Source of the DNA: Syncephalis fuscata
Lineage: Eukaryota; Zoopagomycota; Zoopagomycetes; Zoopagales; Piptocephalidaceae
Assembly (NCBI GenBank): GCA_025786725.1
Contig: JAHLTZ010000144.1
Span: 1-22,204 of the forward strand
Reading direction: 5' to 3'
DNA: 22,204 bases
Made by a program: the position numbers and the translations under genes. The notes beneath the pieces were generated by a model. The model searched no databases. It worked only from the letters and a program-made list of their open reading frames with translations, and was not told the origin of the DNA. This document shows positions 1-10,998 of the stretch, piece by piece (within the stretch, counting starts at the first letter, position 1; each line of letters starts with the position of its first letter).

Positions 1-835
1 AATTATAATGGAAATAATTGACTATTCATGTAACTAAATACTATCTGTATTACCAAATAATGCTACTAGTTCGTAAGTGATAGTCTATATTAATTAGCTA
101 TACGCTAACTACATGCTATGCAATGTGCGTGTTTATAATCTGCATTAATAGGGTGTAAGTAATGTTGTACAATGTTACTTTATACACCAATTACATGGCA
201 TGTGCTGTATTCATTTGTGATTGTAGAATAACCGGTGATTTCAAGACATTGGTATTGTGTATGGATCTAGTCCAATCCACTATTGATAATATCCAGTAAA
301 AGTCAAGGCCATTTGGCAATTGCCGTTTAGTCCATCCATGTGTCGAGTTTTAGCCAATGCACCAATTTATTCAAATTCCAACTCATGGTCCCCTTTATTG
401 TCAAAAAGCCTGCAATTAGTTGTGCTTATTCAGCTATGCAGGTTCTTAGCAATAAAACATGGCTTTGTTTTACTATACATAATTGAGTTTATATGTATAT
501 TCATGCCTGATTTACACTCAACAATTAACAAAGCATGGGCCGAATCAATGGTTTAATATCAAACTTGTGCATTTAAAATATCAGACCCAATCCTTAACAT
601 TGAACAGCATTTTCTGCCACTCTTGTTACAATCGAGTAAATGAAACAACAAACGATCACTGTATCACTATAACAATAAAGTCTACATTTCATTAGCACAA
701 GATCTGTTACTAAATATTGCTTATTCACAAATGATATAGGCTGTATATATCGAAATTAATAGCGACATTTAATACTGTTTTACTATTTAATTTATCTGTA
801 TACAATAACCGATATCCACTGATCAATATACTGTT
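1..835 (+). repeat. Left arm of an 835-bp inverted repeat
   Basis: This arm is the reverse complement of 10999-11833. Every position pair sums to 11834, so there is no net indel. I compared several 60-base blocks spread over the arm and saw no mismatch. Identity stops at the inner edge: position 835 pairs with 10999, and beyond it the sequences diverge (TTGTT here, ATAATCG on the other copy). The outer edge coincides with the first base of the window, so the true repeat may be longer. The arm is AT-rich and holds only short ORFs of 70-78 codons without recognisable domains. No transposase, LTR signature or tRNA was seen. Confidence 0.95.
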
Positions 836-1834
836 TTGTTTTGGTATGATTGCTGACAAATACTTTCTATAATGTAGATTATGCATTCGATTTAATAGTA
901 TATCATTCTATCATTATCTATTCTATATGCTGATCTACAGTAACTTCTGCTATCATTAATCCAATCAGCTTAATGTATTAATCACTATTTTGTCGTATTT
1001 ACGGCCAATACAGCATTTTAATACATGGCAATCGATTTAATAAAAGAAGTTTAGTCATCATTTCATAGCAGGATATATTGAGTAGATCTTTTTTGTGTGT
1101 TTTGATAAAATAAGATAAATGTTGTTGATAATCATAGAATAGGACACTAAAGATAGTCAAATGTCATCATTGTTGTTACTGGTAAAAATAAGCATAAAAA
1201 GTGCAAAATCAGTGATAATAATGACGATAAAATGAACATATCCATCAAAAAATATATGCATAAGCATAGTTAGTCATAATAGTTGGGTCGTTTCGTCTGT
1301 AGGAAAAGGGAATGGCTGAAATATACAGACAAGAAACAGAGGGGATAAACATCATATTTGTCTTTTGGTCGGCGTGACGGCTCAACAAGTATGCCAGTGA
1401 CATGGCTAAATAGACAGACCAACATCGGCATTGGAAGTGCAAATAAGGCACAGTTCGCCTTCCCTTGGAGCCAGTGACACGTCGACGGTCAAAACAAAAC
1501 GTGTAGCTAAAATAATAGTATAGGCATAGGTTGAAATAATACTAGTAATAGTACGGCAAAAGTAGCGCAATAATAATAGAAAACAGATCAAGTGCGTACC
1601 AATAGAGCAACCAAAACAAAGAGAAAAACAGCGAAACTGGATCGTTATCGCTAGAAAAAAAAGAACAAAAAACTAAAAACGACTTAGCGATGCGTTCATA
1701 TAACACAACACAACACATAATCAACTGAAGCAAATCGACCAAATCGGCTATCGGACGAGTATGCAATCCAATAGCAGTTCAAGAATAAAAAGCAATCAAG
1801 GGGTCATAGTGGCGCGTATACTTATCAAAGCATA
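836..1834. other. AT-rich spacer, no gene seen
   Basis: About 1 kb between the inner end of the left repeat arm and the stop codon of the minus-strand gene at 1835. Short minus-strand ORFs (61-74 codons, 1245-1766) have hydrophobic, low-complexity translations and overlap one another in different frames. They look like chance ORFs or 3' untranslated sequence of the neighbouring gene. Confidence 0.6.
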
Positions 1835-3754
1835 TTAGCCAGCAATGGCAATCATGACCGAGTTGTCATTGCTTAGGCTAGAAACCGGATCTAGCGCCGT
1901 GGACTGCTCATTAAGCTTAGGTACATCTTCATCCATGGTGTCAATATCCATAGGTGAAACAAGTTGGTCCATCTCGGCAAAAGCAGCCTCTACATCAACG
2001 AATTCAGCGGACATGGCAGCTGCAGATAGTGGCATTAAATTTGACTCCATAGCCGATACCGCAGCGGCCGCATTGAGCAGATAGGCCTCACGATAATCCG
2101 CATCGTCATCGTTATCGTTCATAGACGTTGTAAGGAAATCCAATGGCACATCTGTATAGTAGTCGTTGTTTGACATTTCGTTGGCCGGCGCCAATTCATC
2201 GGCTGACCAGACTTGACTGAGTGGCGACGCAGCTGGAGAACCGGTCCACGTATCGGCACGTGCATGGATAAATGCTCGTGGATGCAATGGACCAGTAATC
2301 TTACCGATACGTGTCATATACGTCTCAACAGCTGTTGTTAGCCAGCGGTTGGGTGATTCACGTCCACGGCGTGTGCGACTTGCTGGTGCATCCATACAGA
2401 CGGTATAAGCACGCTGCTGAGCTATTTTACGCAAGCGAGTAGCATCATCGCTAGGTGGACAGAAGCCAAATGGATCGCGTGGCGGCATACTGACCATGTT
2501 TGACTGCGCTTTAGCGGCAGTGTTGTAACGTGTACGTGCAGCGAGAATAGCATATGCTTGACGTGCTTGCCAGGTACGAGTAGCACCACATACCATGGCC
2601 ATATCTCGTCGTGCATCGGCCAAGCGAAGCGTAGCTGCACGCACGAGAGATGCTTTGTTACTCTGCTGTGACGAGTTCAACTGACAGGATGATGTCCAAG
2701 AAGGACCAGCAGCTACAGAAGGAATTGAAAGAGTAGAAGCGGTACGTGGCACTTGACGGGCCAAGCAGTAGTCTTCATCGTCGTCCTCATCGTCTATATT
2801 GTCATTATCGTCATCAGAATAGTAAGCTTGATTGCTAATGCTGGGCAATGAGATAGAGCGTAGACTGGACGATTGGCAATTGGCGCCATAAGTATTTGTA
2901 GCCATGTCTTCTACAATTTCAATGTCTTCATCTTCTTCAATAATATCGTCATCGTCGCTATCTTCGCTTGTTGTATTAGTGTATGGGTTGTGTATAAGTG
3001 AAGTACATTCTACGTTTGACACCTTGCTATGAGCAGCATCTAATTGAATGCAGACTTGCTCAGCATTGTTGTCGTCGCCGGTCAACTTGGGTGGACCGCG
3101 CACCAATAAAAATGTATCAAGAGCTACAACTTCATTGGCCGTAGTAGTAGTGTTGTTAATAGTAATAGTAGGAGTATTAGATTGGGCATTATGTCCATTG
3201 GCTGTCTTGCCGGAGTAAGCAGTAGCAGTGGCATCGCTTGTAGTCGATGAGGCACGAGCTGTATCTGCCTGGCCCATGACACGGGCACAGCATGCATGCA
3301 TTGCTTGTAGTATTAAACGGCGTTTTCGGCCGCCGTCCGGCAGCGGGACAAAGTTGCGCCATGTATTAGTATCAACGATGTCGTTGTTTTCCTTGTCTTC
3401 TTTTGTATATGTGGCCAACAGTGTATATGCTTCGCGACGAAGAGCTTGTGCTGCCGCGGCTGTGGCAATCGTCTCAAAGTTTATTGGCGCTCCATTGGTA
3501 TGGGAAAGAGAAATGGCAGCATGACGCTTGCCTTTGGTTTTACGCGACGGGCGCGCAGCCAATCCAGCTTCGACTCGGCGTGACCGTAAATTGCCACGAT
3601 TTGTCAAAGAGTAAGGTTGGTAATGGTCGCGTGGTGATGGTGGTGAAGCCACCGTGCTCGTTGAGGCCGCCGCAGCTGCCATAACAATGGCAGTCCCCTC
3701 AATTCGGCACCGACGTTGTAATGCAGTCACCATAGTGTAACACGATAAAGGCAC
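1835..3754 (-). CDS. Acidic, low-complexity protein of an unrecognised family, paralogue A
   Basis: Single open frame of 639 residues, apparently without introns. I do not recognise a named domain. The N-terminus (about 20-110) is Ala/Ser/Arg-rich with basic patches. Two strongly acidic tracts lie at about 264-283 and 313-328. A C-terminal acidic, hydrophobic segment (about 585-610) resembles the composition of activation domains. The best-conserved part is about 385-500: a helix-like stretch with W395, A397, Y401 and R407, then a C-terminal motif W471-L-x-x-A-V-E-T, followed by K485-I and P489-L-x-P-R-A. The same motif occurs in the plus-strand gene at 6884-8457, so the two are paralogues. 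The acidic tracts and basic patches suggest a nuclear or regulatory protein, but that is inference only. The first ATG was chosen; an internal Met at residue 8 or 25 is also possible. Confidence 0.75.
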   Translation of the reverse strand: MPLSCYTMVTALQRRCRIEGTAIVMAAAAASTSTVASPPSPRDHYQPYSLTNRGNLRSRRVEAGLAARPSRKTKGKRHAAISLSHTNGAPINFETIATAAAAQALRREAYTLLATYTKEDKENNDIVDTNTWRNFVPLPDGGRKRRLILQAMHACCARVMGQADTARASSTTSDATATAYSGKTANGHNAQSNTPTITINNTTTTANEVVALDTFLLVRGPPKLTGDDNNAEQVCIQLDAAHSKVSNVECTSLIHNPYTNTTSEDSDDDDIIEEDEDIEIVEDMATNTYGANCQSSSLRSISLPSISNQAYYSDDDNDNIDDEDDDEDYCLARQVPRTASTLSIPSVAAGPSWTSSCQLNSSQQSNKASLVRAATLRLADARRDMAMVCGATRTWQARQAYAILAARTRYNTAAKAQSNMVSMPPRDPFGFCPPSDDATRLRKIAQQRAYTVCMDAPASRTRRGRESPNRWLTTAVETYMTRIGKITGPLHPRAFIHARADTWTGSPAASPLSQVWSADELAPANEMSNNDYYTDVPLDFLTTSMNDNDDDADYREAYLLNAAAAVSAMESNLMPLSAAAMSAEFVDVEAAFAEMDQLVSPMDIDTMDEDVPKLNEQSTALDPVSSLSNDNSVMIAIAG

Positions 3755-6700
3755 AAAAAGTGGCCGGTGCGTGATTACGCGCGCGCGATTAGGACCTAAT
3801 AATTAAAAGACTACAAATACAGCATCTTATTAGTATCACATATAATTTATTAATTCAATTTAGTATATACACAACAATCCCATTAACATTATTAACATTA
3901 TTTATATTATTTATATTATTTGTATTATTTACATTATTATTTATATTATTTACATTATTATTAATATTAATATTATTGACCTTTTAATATCACCACGCTT
4001 ATTTGTTTCAGCTTTATAGCCAATAGTATTTACACCATAAACAAACAACATAGTTTGGCAAGGCTAACACCGAGTAACTATGCTCATCTATTTGTTTGTT
4101 GGTTACAGAATGTATTGATCATTCTACCAAATACATACAAAGTCATCCATTGACTAGCACGTCTTAAAACGGCCATCGAAAGGCAAGCACAACCGTGCAG
4201 CATACGTAAAAGCACTTCTATTTACACGCTATAGTTGCCCTTGCTTTTTTCACTGCACTTGAAAAAAACTAACAATACAGCACAGTCGAAAAAGGGGACG
4301 AGGCCTGTGACAAACACTCACCAGTAAGCACACGTACACACATATGAGTGTAGTTTGTGTGTATGTGTGTATATGCGTATAAAACGTAATAATCAACAGC
4401 CAAGTCCTAGTCGGTGACCGCTAACCGTAGTAGAGTGGAGTGGAGTGGGGTACGGTGGAGGTAGTGATGGTGGTATAAAACACAAGGTAAATGGACGGTT
4501 GAAAAGGCGGAAAAGGGAAAAGACTGCGGCGATGGAGACAGGTTAGAGGCGGGAAGAGAGATTGGTTTAGTTAGAGAGAAGAGCGTTGCAAAAGGAGTGG
4601 AAAGGACGGCAAGGAAACAATGCAATGAACGAGGAAAACAAGGAGGCGAGGTCAAAGTGCTATGATGAAAGAGAAAGAAATGTTGTTGTTGTTATGGTAA
4701 TGAGTGGCAGTAGCAGTAGCAGTGGAGTGTGTGTTGCAACAATGGCTAGAATGGGGAAAAGGAGACGAAAGAGTGCGAGGCAAGGTGCTGAATACAACTG
4801 ACAAAAACGGTTAACGGAGACACATGCGAACGGGCAGGTGCATGTTGTTGTTAATGCTGCCATTATGGCTGATGGGTATACTCGATGGCTGATTGGCCTA
4901 TTCGGCTGGTTATTGAACAAAGGGGCATAACCATTAAACAGACGGTGTTTAAAAGATGAGGCATCGTTTGTAGACGAATGTATCCGTGCAATATGAACTA
5001 GTAACAACCATCAGCGCATTCTACATTGCTGTTTCATGTCAATGACAAATAAAAAGTCAAAACCGAACAACACTGGGGCAGCAACTATAATGCAACGGCT
5101 GTCTGTGGGACAGTTGATCTACAAGTGCACGAGTAAAGAATAGCTTGCTACTACTTGACCCAACCAACCAACTGATCGCTGCTGACAAGTCATGACTGAC
5201 AAACGTGATCATTTAGCCAGATTAAGAAGACTACGTGGATAGATACGCAGTCAAATAAAGTTTATTAATTAAATAATCTAGCTATAACTGCACCATAACC
5301 TATGACTTTAATAAATTCATTATAACTTTATTAATGCCTCGAATATAATACAGTTTAGTTGTTTTTATTTTTTATTTATTTCTTTGTTGGCTGCTTTAAT
5401 TGTTGTACAGGGCCTAAGATCCCTCATCTTCATTGATTACTAGCCAATAGGCTGCATCAGTAAACAAATAGTGTATAAACAAATGGGCGAACAAGAGGCG
5501 GATGCTATAGGTCTAGCCTGTACATGCGTACTACCATCGTTTAGATTTGGTTTATTCACTTGTTCGCTCACTCGTTAATGTGGCACTTTATGGCGTTCTT
5601 TTGGCTCGAAGCCGTGGTGACTATAGATTGAGTGGAGGGGGGCAATAGTATAGGCTGTTGGTAACTCAATCACATGATCTTTGATTGAGCACACGTGTAG
5701 TCTCACCTAGTCGTATTCCCTCATCGGTCAATACCGGATGCAGTATTGTCTATCACGGCAGGCAGCCCCGATGACAGCCACCGCCCCTTCAATGTTTATA
5801 AATACAAATAGATAGGCAATGTCGGCGCAGCTATCCACCATTTCATTCAGTCACCGACTCACCCTCCCCTTAGTTATTTCATTCATTTTGGTTGTTTCAA
5901 CCATTGTTATCGTTGCGGTAGCTTTGGTAGTAGTTACGATACGCACTCAAACTAGCAGTGCAAACAAGTTGACAAGCGACGCTGGATTCCATTTATTGGT
6001 TAAGCTACTTTTATTCACTCATAGTAAGTTTTGTATATTGCTTTCTTGGCTGTCGGATACTACAGCGTATAACTCTTTTGGTTGGTTCCATGCTATGCAA
6101 GCACTTCGGCGACAGCGTACATCCTTGCGTCTGCATGTTCAAGTTTTTGTTATTGTTACTGGTATTATGACGAGTACAGAGATTATGTTGGGGCATTTTT
6201 TTCCATCTTTTTTCAGTCTCATGTGACTGTGCCTAAATAGTGCCTTCAGTTAATAAATAGGATGCGTGTACAAATATGACTAACACAATTTATATGATCT
6301 TTATTGTATGCCCATTTTATAGACAGTTTTAACACTCACATTCACTAACAGCAACTATATTATTATTACTACTACTACTACGCCAAAGTAAACACGCTTG
6401 GGACTATTCATATTCATTGCACGTATTTTCACGTATTTTTTACCCCGTTGTCAAGGCGACCTTTGAATTGTACTACTTCTTGGCATTGATTGTCGTTTAA
6501 TCTTCTTGATTACTGATATATTTTTACTTGCTTTTTGCTAGCTGCCTGTGAACTATTGCTGTCAATCACTGCGCTAGCCTACTATCACTACGCTTATTAT
6601 CATTGGATAGGACGCGGGTTCTCTATTTTGCTACTTGTCGTCTTTTCCCTTCTATTCATTTAAGCTTTCATATTTGCATACTATTCTAATACGCATATCA

Positions 6701-6883
6701 TTAGTTTTATTTCTTTTGTAGCTTATATAGTATTTCTTTTGTTTTGTTTATCATAACAGCAGAAATATACATCGTAAAGCATTGTGTGGTCTGTTTTCAA
6801 TTGTCTAGATTGCCTTACTATTCATAAATAATAGCAGCAACGACAGCAAGTCTTTATTTGTATTGTTGGTGTTAAGAAGAAAC
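3755..6883. other. 3.1-kb divergent intergenic region between the two paralogues
   Basis: No gene is supported here. It holds an ATT/TTA-rich tract near 3881-3977, a TG/TA-rich stretch near 4346-4380, and a long segment (about 4390-4800) strongly purine-rich on the plus strand, meaning pyrimidine-rich on the coding strand of the minus gene. Nearer the plus gene (about 6380-6740) the plus strand is rich in T and C, again pyrimidine-rich on the coding strand. A TATAAATA box lies at about 5797, but the 135-codon ORF after it has no recognisable features. The region probably contains both promoters and untranslated leaders. Confidence 0.55.
3881..3977. repeat. ATT/TTTATATT low-complexity repeat tract
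   Basis: Degenerate tandem units of the form ATTATTTAT and ACATTATT run for about 95 bases. It is ordinary AT-rich microsatellite-like DNA upstream of the minus-strand gene. Confidence 0.8.
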
Positions 6884-8457
6884 ATGTCTTTGTCTTCTGC
6901 TGGCTATCGTTGTAGTATGGAAAATGACCTACACATAACTAGGCCGTCAGCAAATCGTGCTAATATGGCGATAATTCAGCATCAAAATACCACGCCCATA
7001 AGAAAACATCAAATGAAAGCTCAACGTCATGTTGCCACACAAAAACTAACTGCGCCAGTGCCTAATCCACGCTGCAAAACTAAAGCGGCTGTACGTAAAC
7101 CTATACCGGCAATGTTATCGGTAAAAATACCGCTTTCTCTCCCGGCTGTATCTACCACACAAGCAGTGACAGCTATAAGTGCAGTTGCAACTATTGGTAC
7201 CAATACCGCACAATTAAAGCAGCAGTCTATATCACCGCTATCTCATCGACGTGGTAACGATAGCGCGGCATATCCCACCCGATCCGGGCACCCTTACCAA
7301 AAGAACAAGGGAGTGCTTCGCATATCGGCAACTGAAGCGCTAATTGCAGCAAGTGGCACGGTAAGCGACTTATCATTGCCGAAGAGCAATGCGTTACCAC
7401 GACGACAAATCCAACAACGAGTTTCAATATTTGAAGGACTTGCACCGTTATCCGGTCGAGTTGACGAAGATGAGACAGACAACACGAGCAAGAGAACAGT
7501 CGCTCTATGTTTAATATGAATTTTATTTGCCCATCTTTGAAAGTTAATACGATTAAAGATCATCTACGATTACCGGCTTGGTGCCACGGTGCTACGTATA
7601 ATGCATTATCTGATAGTATTTATTCGGATCAAAAGAAAACCGAATCAACGACGCGAAACACGAGTGTCAGCGCTGCTGGCCAGAATCGACTAACACGTCG
7701 ACGATCTTTATCTCCATTGGCGGTACTTCAGCACAACGATTGCGATGCAACAGCGCCATTGAATTTACCATTAGCATCAACGAATAAGATAGCACGTAAG
7801 ATGAACGAGAAAACAGCCAATAAGTCCAAGTGGGACTGGTCTACCGAGACATTGGCTAGCCTAGTATCACTTGATATTACTGAGCAAGGACCACCGGCTT
7901 ATACGGCCAAACCACCTTCTCCTCCGCCAGCATATGTATCGCCAGAAAAAAATGCATCGCCGCTTAGCGATAAAAAGAAACCAATAAAGGCGAAGAAGCC
8001 TAGCTCGCCAGCCTCTCGGCTTGAAGTAGCGCGAATTACCATGGTCGAAAGCTGCAATCCAACGGTCGCATGGCGGGCCTATCGTCTACATAAGCTTGTT
8101 GCTGCACGGGCTCAAGTGTATCGCCAGCTGGTAAAAGCTTCAAATGGAAAGCCATTAACTGGTGCAGCTTTAGCGTCAGCAATACCAGCTGCTATAAAGC
8201 ATCTTGAATGGCCAGTCAAGCAAACGGCTAAAGATTGGACTGCATCCACCACCACAACAACAACGACACCTTCCCGTCGATCACGATCCAATTCGCAACA
8301 ATGGCTTATGCTAGCACTGGAAACACGTATGATACTCGATCGTAAGATTATTTGCCCGCTTAAACCGCGCGCTGTATTACCACCTCGAATGGACCAGACT
8401 ACTCTGTCCTGTACTATGTTTAAACCATCGTTATTAAGACACTCAACGGTTTTCTAA
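6884..8457 (+). CDS. PPxY-containing protein of the same unrecognised family, paralogue B
   Basis: Two long overlapping open frames form one probable gene: frame 1 from ATG 6884 to 7519, then frame 2 (open from about 7472) to the stop at 8455-8457. Frame 2 is in the -1 register. A small intron is possible: GT at 7455 to AG at 7543 (89 nt) keeps phase, and so does GT at 7509 to AG at 7543 (35 nt), though neither donor is strong. A real frameshift or a missing base is the alternative. Frame 2, numbered from 7507, carries two PPAY motifs (129-132 and 140-143), a Lys/Pro/Ser-rich linker, a helix region with W189, Y192 and R201, and the C-terminal motif W266-L-x-x-A-L-E-T with K280-I and P284-L-x-P-R-A. 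These match the minus-strand paralogue at 1835-3754. PPxY motifs commonly bind WW domains such as those of Nedd4/Rsp5 ligases. Function unknown. Confidence 0.6.
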
Positions 8458-9756
8458 ACTTATTATTCTTTAATAAGCCGTAGAACCATTTCTTGTTCCT
8501 TGTTTCTTTTCTTTTTATTAAAGTAGTTTATTTTTATTTTAAAAAACCTATAGGTCCATATTATGTGTCATTTAACATTATTACGTCATCTGCTTTATGC
8601 TAATGTTTTATTACTTTATTTAACATGATCTGGGGTCAAATAACAATATTTGATAACATTCGCGTAGTTGAAGTACATATCCGTTCTATTGAGCATAATG
8701 ATGAATGGTGAGTGACATCAGGGATTAAATTAGTCATCATTATAGATTTACTATCCAGTATGCATACATCCTCTATTCATCTGTATTATTCCTATTGTGC
8801 CCTACACTATTATACAACATTCTACGATATACTAGACATAGTTATTCTTTATATACTCTAATAAAGTTCACTCATTCCAGTCATTGCACTACATACACTA
8901 TAACTTCAACACCGTTATATACTTTTTCCATTGTATATTTATTCTATTGTATATTATTGTATGCTTTTTGATCTTACTCTATTCAAACTGTTGTTCACTT
9001 GTTCCTAGCTTTATTTCTAATAACCTTCAGCCTAGTTCATTTATTGAGCTATATGCAATCTAACTTCTATATAATACATTCCAAGCTAATATTTCTTTAC
9101 ACTAATGAGTTTATCTAGAATTATAACTAGTATCAGCTAATCATCGACTTAGTTCACATTGTTAAAATATGTTTGTACAGTGGATTTGTTTGTTGTCATC
9201 ACTTAAAAGCTTACTGTTTGTTGTAAAGTATTTAGTATAACTTTGACTAGATTTGATAGCATACTAGGAAATTTGATTGCCAGTAATAGCATATAAACAT
9301 ATGACAAAATACAGCGACTTATTTATTTGCCTCCTACAACTATATACCATTTTATGCAATGCTTATTTGTGTTATTTAAAAATCTACAAGCCCAATTATT
9401 ATAAACGTACTACACCATGATGTATCCAGATTGCCTTTTTGCCAATATATATAGGATAGGAAAAAACAGCTTTTGAAAATACAACGATTATGTTCACAAA
9501 CTGATAAAATGTATATAAAATTCAATGCTACTCTGATGTAATATATTGGACTTTTGTTGGGTTTGTTATATACAACTGTAATAAATTATAGCAATTACAA
9601 TAAATAATTAATAAAATTAGAATATATGGCCATTGCTTTCTCTAGCCCGTCTATTCAATTTCTCTAAAGTCTCGATTAATATGCAGTTATTGGATTTGAT
9701 TGATCCATACGAAATGTGCTTATATGATCAAGCTATTTCTCACTGTGACACATAGA
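8458..9756. other. AT-rich convergent spacer, no gene seen
   Basis: About 1.3 kb between the 3' ends of the plus-strand paralogue and the minus-strand seven-transmembrane gene. It is very AT-rich. No open frame, RNA gene or repeat of note was found by eye. It probably holds the two 3' untranslated regions; AT-rich polyadenylation-like signals are abundant. Confidence 0.6.
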
Positions 9757-10756
9757 CTAGCTTTCCCTCGTTTGAACGAACTGGTGCTGACGATGATGAT
9801 GACGATGATGACGAGACGACGACGACGATGATGATGATCTAATATTGCGCACACGATTGCAATGTTGAATCAAAGCAGTCGACGTAATTAACCTGTCGTT
9901 GGACAATATGATTACTATTATCGCTATTAATAAAGACTCAATAATTACTTACCAATCAGCAATAAAAACATCGCTGATGAATTTCCTGTTGCATTGGATA
10001 TAGCACAGATAACGCAGATAAGATTGCATAGCGCCACAAGACACATTACTTGGATGCCATTGCGCATCAATTTCCTCCATGATTCAGTGCCATGTTGTTG
10101 ATATTGTTTGTACGCCACGTATATAAAAATTGCCGAAAAGAAAATGTTAATAGGGATGTTGAACCCGAACCAATACATCGGTATGAACGACGAATAGTGA
10201 ACAACACAGAAGCTTTTGGCATCGACAGTAACAAAGGAATACATAAGCGCCAAGGGAGCAAAAGCTAGCTGGGGCAGCATAAACAAAAAGCCAACAATAA
10301 GAATCCATCGCTTTTTGAGAAGAACTATGTACGCCTTTTGTAAAACAATTGCGCTGTTAAATGTATTTGCTATTGGCATCACGGTAATAGCATACCAAGC
10401 GATGGGCCGGCAACTAGCATTGCCAAATGTTATTATTAGGCCGATAACGCCTAGCATTACGCCGAAACTGATGGAAACAGGCAACACCAACCGGAAAGAA
10501 TGTGAGGACATTTTCTGATCATCCGGATGGCAATTAAAGCGTTTCTAGCAAATAAGGCAGCTATAATATAGTTGGAAAAAAGCTGAAGATAAAAGCTCCA
10601 AAGTCGAGCCTGAGTAGTTTTTCTATCGTTCGGTATTTCTGATACAAAATCGTACATACTTATCTCACCTAGTGGATGGAGTGGGATTCCAAATAAACGA
10701 TCTGCATTGTCTTCCCAGCTGGTACTGCTATTATTTATAGTTTGCTCCACTGGCAT
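9757..10756 (-). CDS. Seven-transmembrane receptor-like protein with a broken frame
   Basis: Minus-strand gene whose two overlapping frames together give a seven-helix membrane protein. The first frame (start codon 10754-10756) has an N-terminal part with an N-x-S-type glycosylation site and TM1 (about residues 52-79). The second frame supplies TM2 to TM6 plus loops, including the CRPIAWYA segment before TM3 and the YWFGFNIPIN segment in TM5. The second frame is -1 relative to the first, and the switch lies near the A4 run complementary to 10511-10514. After TM6, a GTAAGT donor at 9952 and an acceptor at 9915 (38 nt) lead to a last exon that completes TM7 and ends in a Ser/His-rich tail at 9757. 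The layout fits an orphan fungal GPCR; the ligand is unknown. The break means a pseudogene, a sequencing deletion, an unrecognised intron or frameshifting. The short intron is the least certain part. Confidence 0.6.
9789..9839. repeat. Trinucleotide repeat (GAT/GAC on plus) in the receptor tail
   Basis: About 17 tandem triplets of GAT, GAC and related variants. On the minus strand, in the frame of the last exon of the receptor-like gene, they encode a run of Ser and then Arg/His residues. This is a candidate length-variable tract in the cytoplasmic tail. Confidence 0.75.
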
Positions 10757-10998
10757 TGGCAGAAATAAGCAAAGCGCTTTGTATTAAATAAGTCGGTATA
10801 TACTATATTAAGATTAAGATAAAAAGCATAGTTTAATATGGATAATTAATAATTATTTGCTAGCTCTTCAAAATATAGGTTGCAAAGACAGTTGCAGCAA
10901 AAGTAGTTGTATGAACAGGTTTAATTATGCATGAATTCGCGCGTGACTGAATCATGCAAGTAGATGATTTGGTCTAGACTCTGTCTGAAATCGATTAT

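Noticed and set aside
320-695. Two short overlapping ORFs (78 and 70 codons) present in both repeat arms
   Set aside because: They appear twice only because the arm is duplicated. The translations have no recognisable domain and overlap each other in different frames.
4407-5007. Minus-strand ORFs rich in Ser, Pro, Leu and Thr (82 and 115 codons)
   Set aside because: They are translations of a purine/pyrimidine-biased tract. Composition alone explains them.
5819-6226. 135-codon plus-strand ORF with a hydrophobic N-terminus and a TATA-like box about 20 bases upstream
   Set aside because: The translation is low-complexity and unlike any family I know. The TATA box is too close to the ATG to be convincing, and the region is C/T-rich, which yields hydrophobic chance ORFs.
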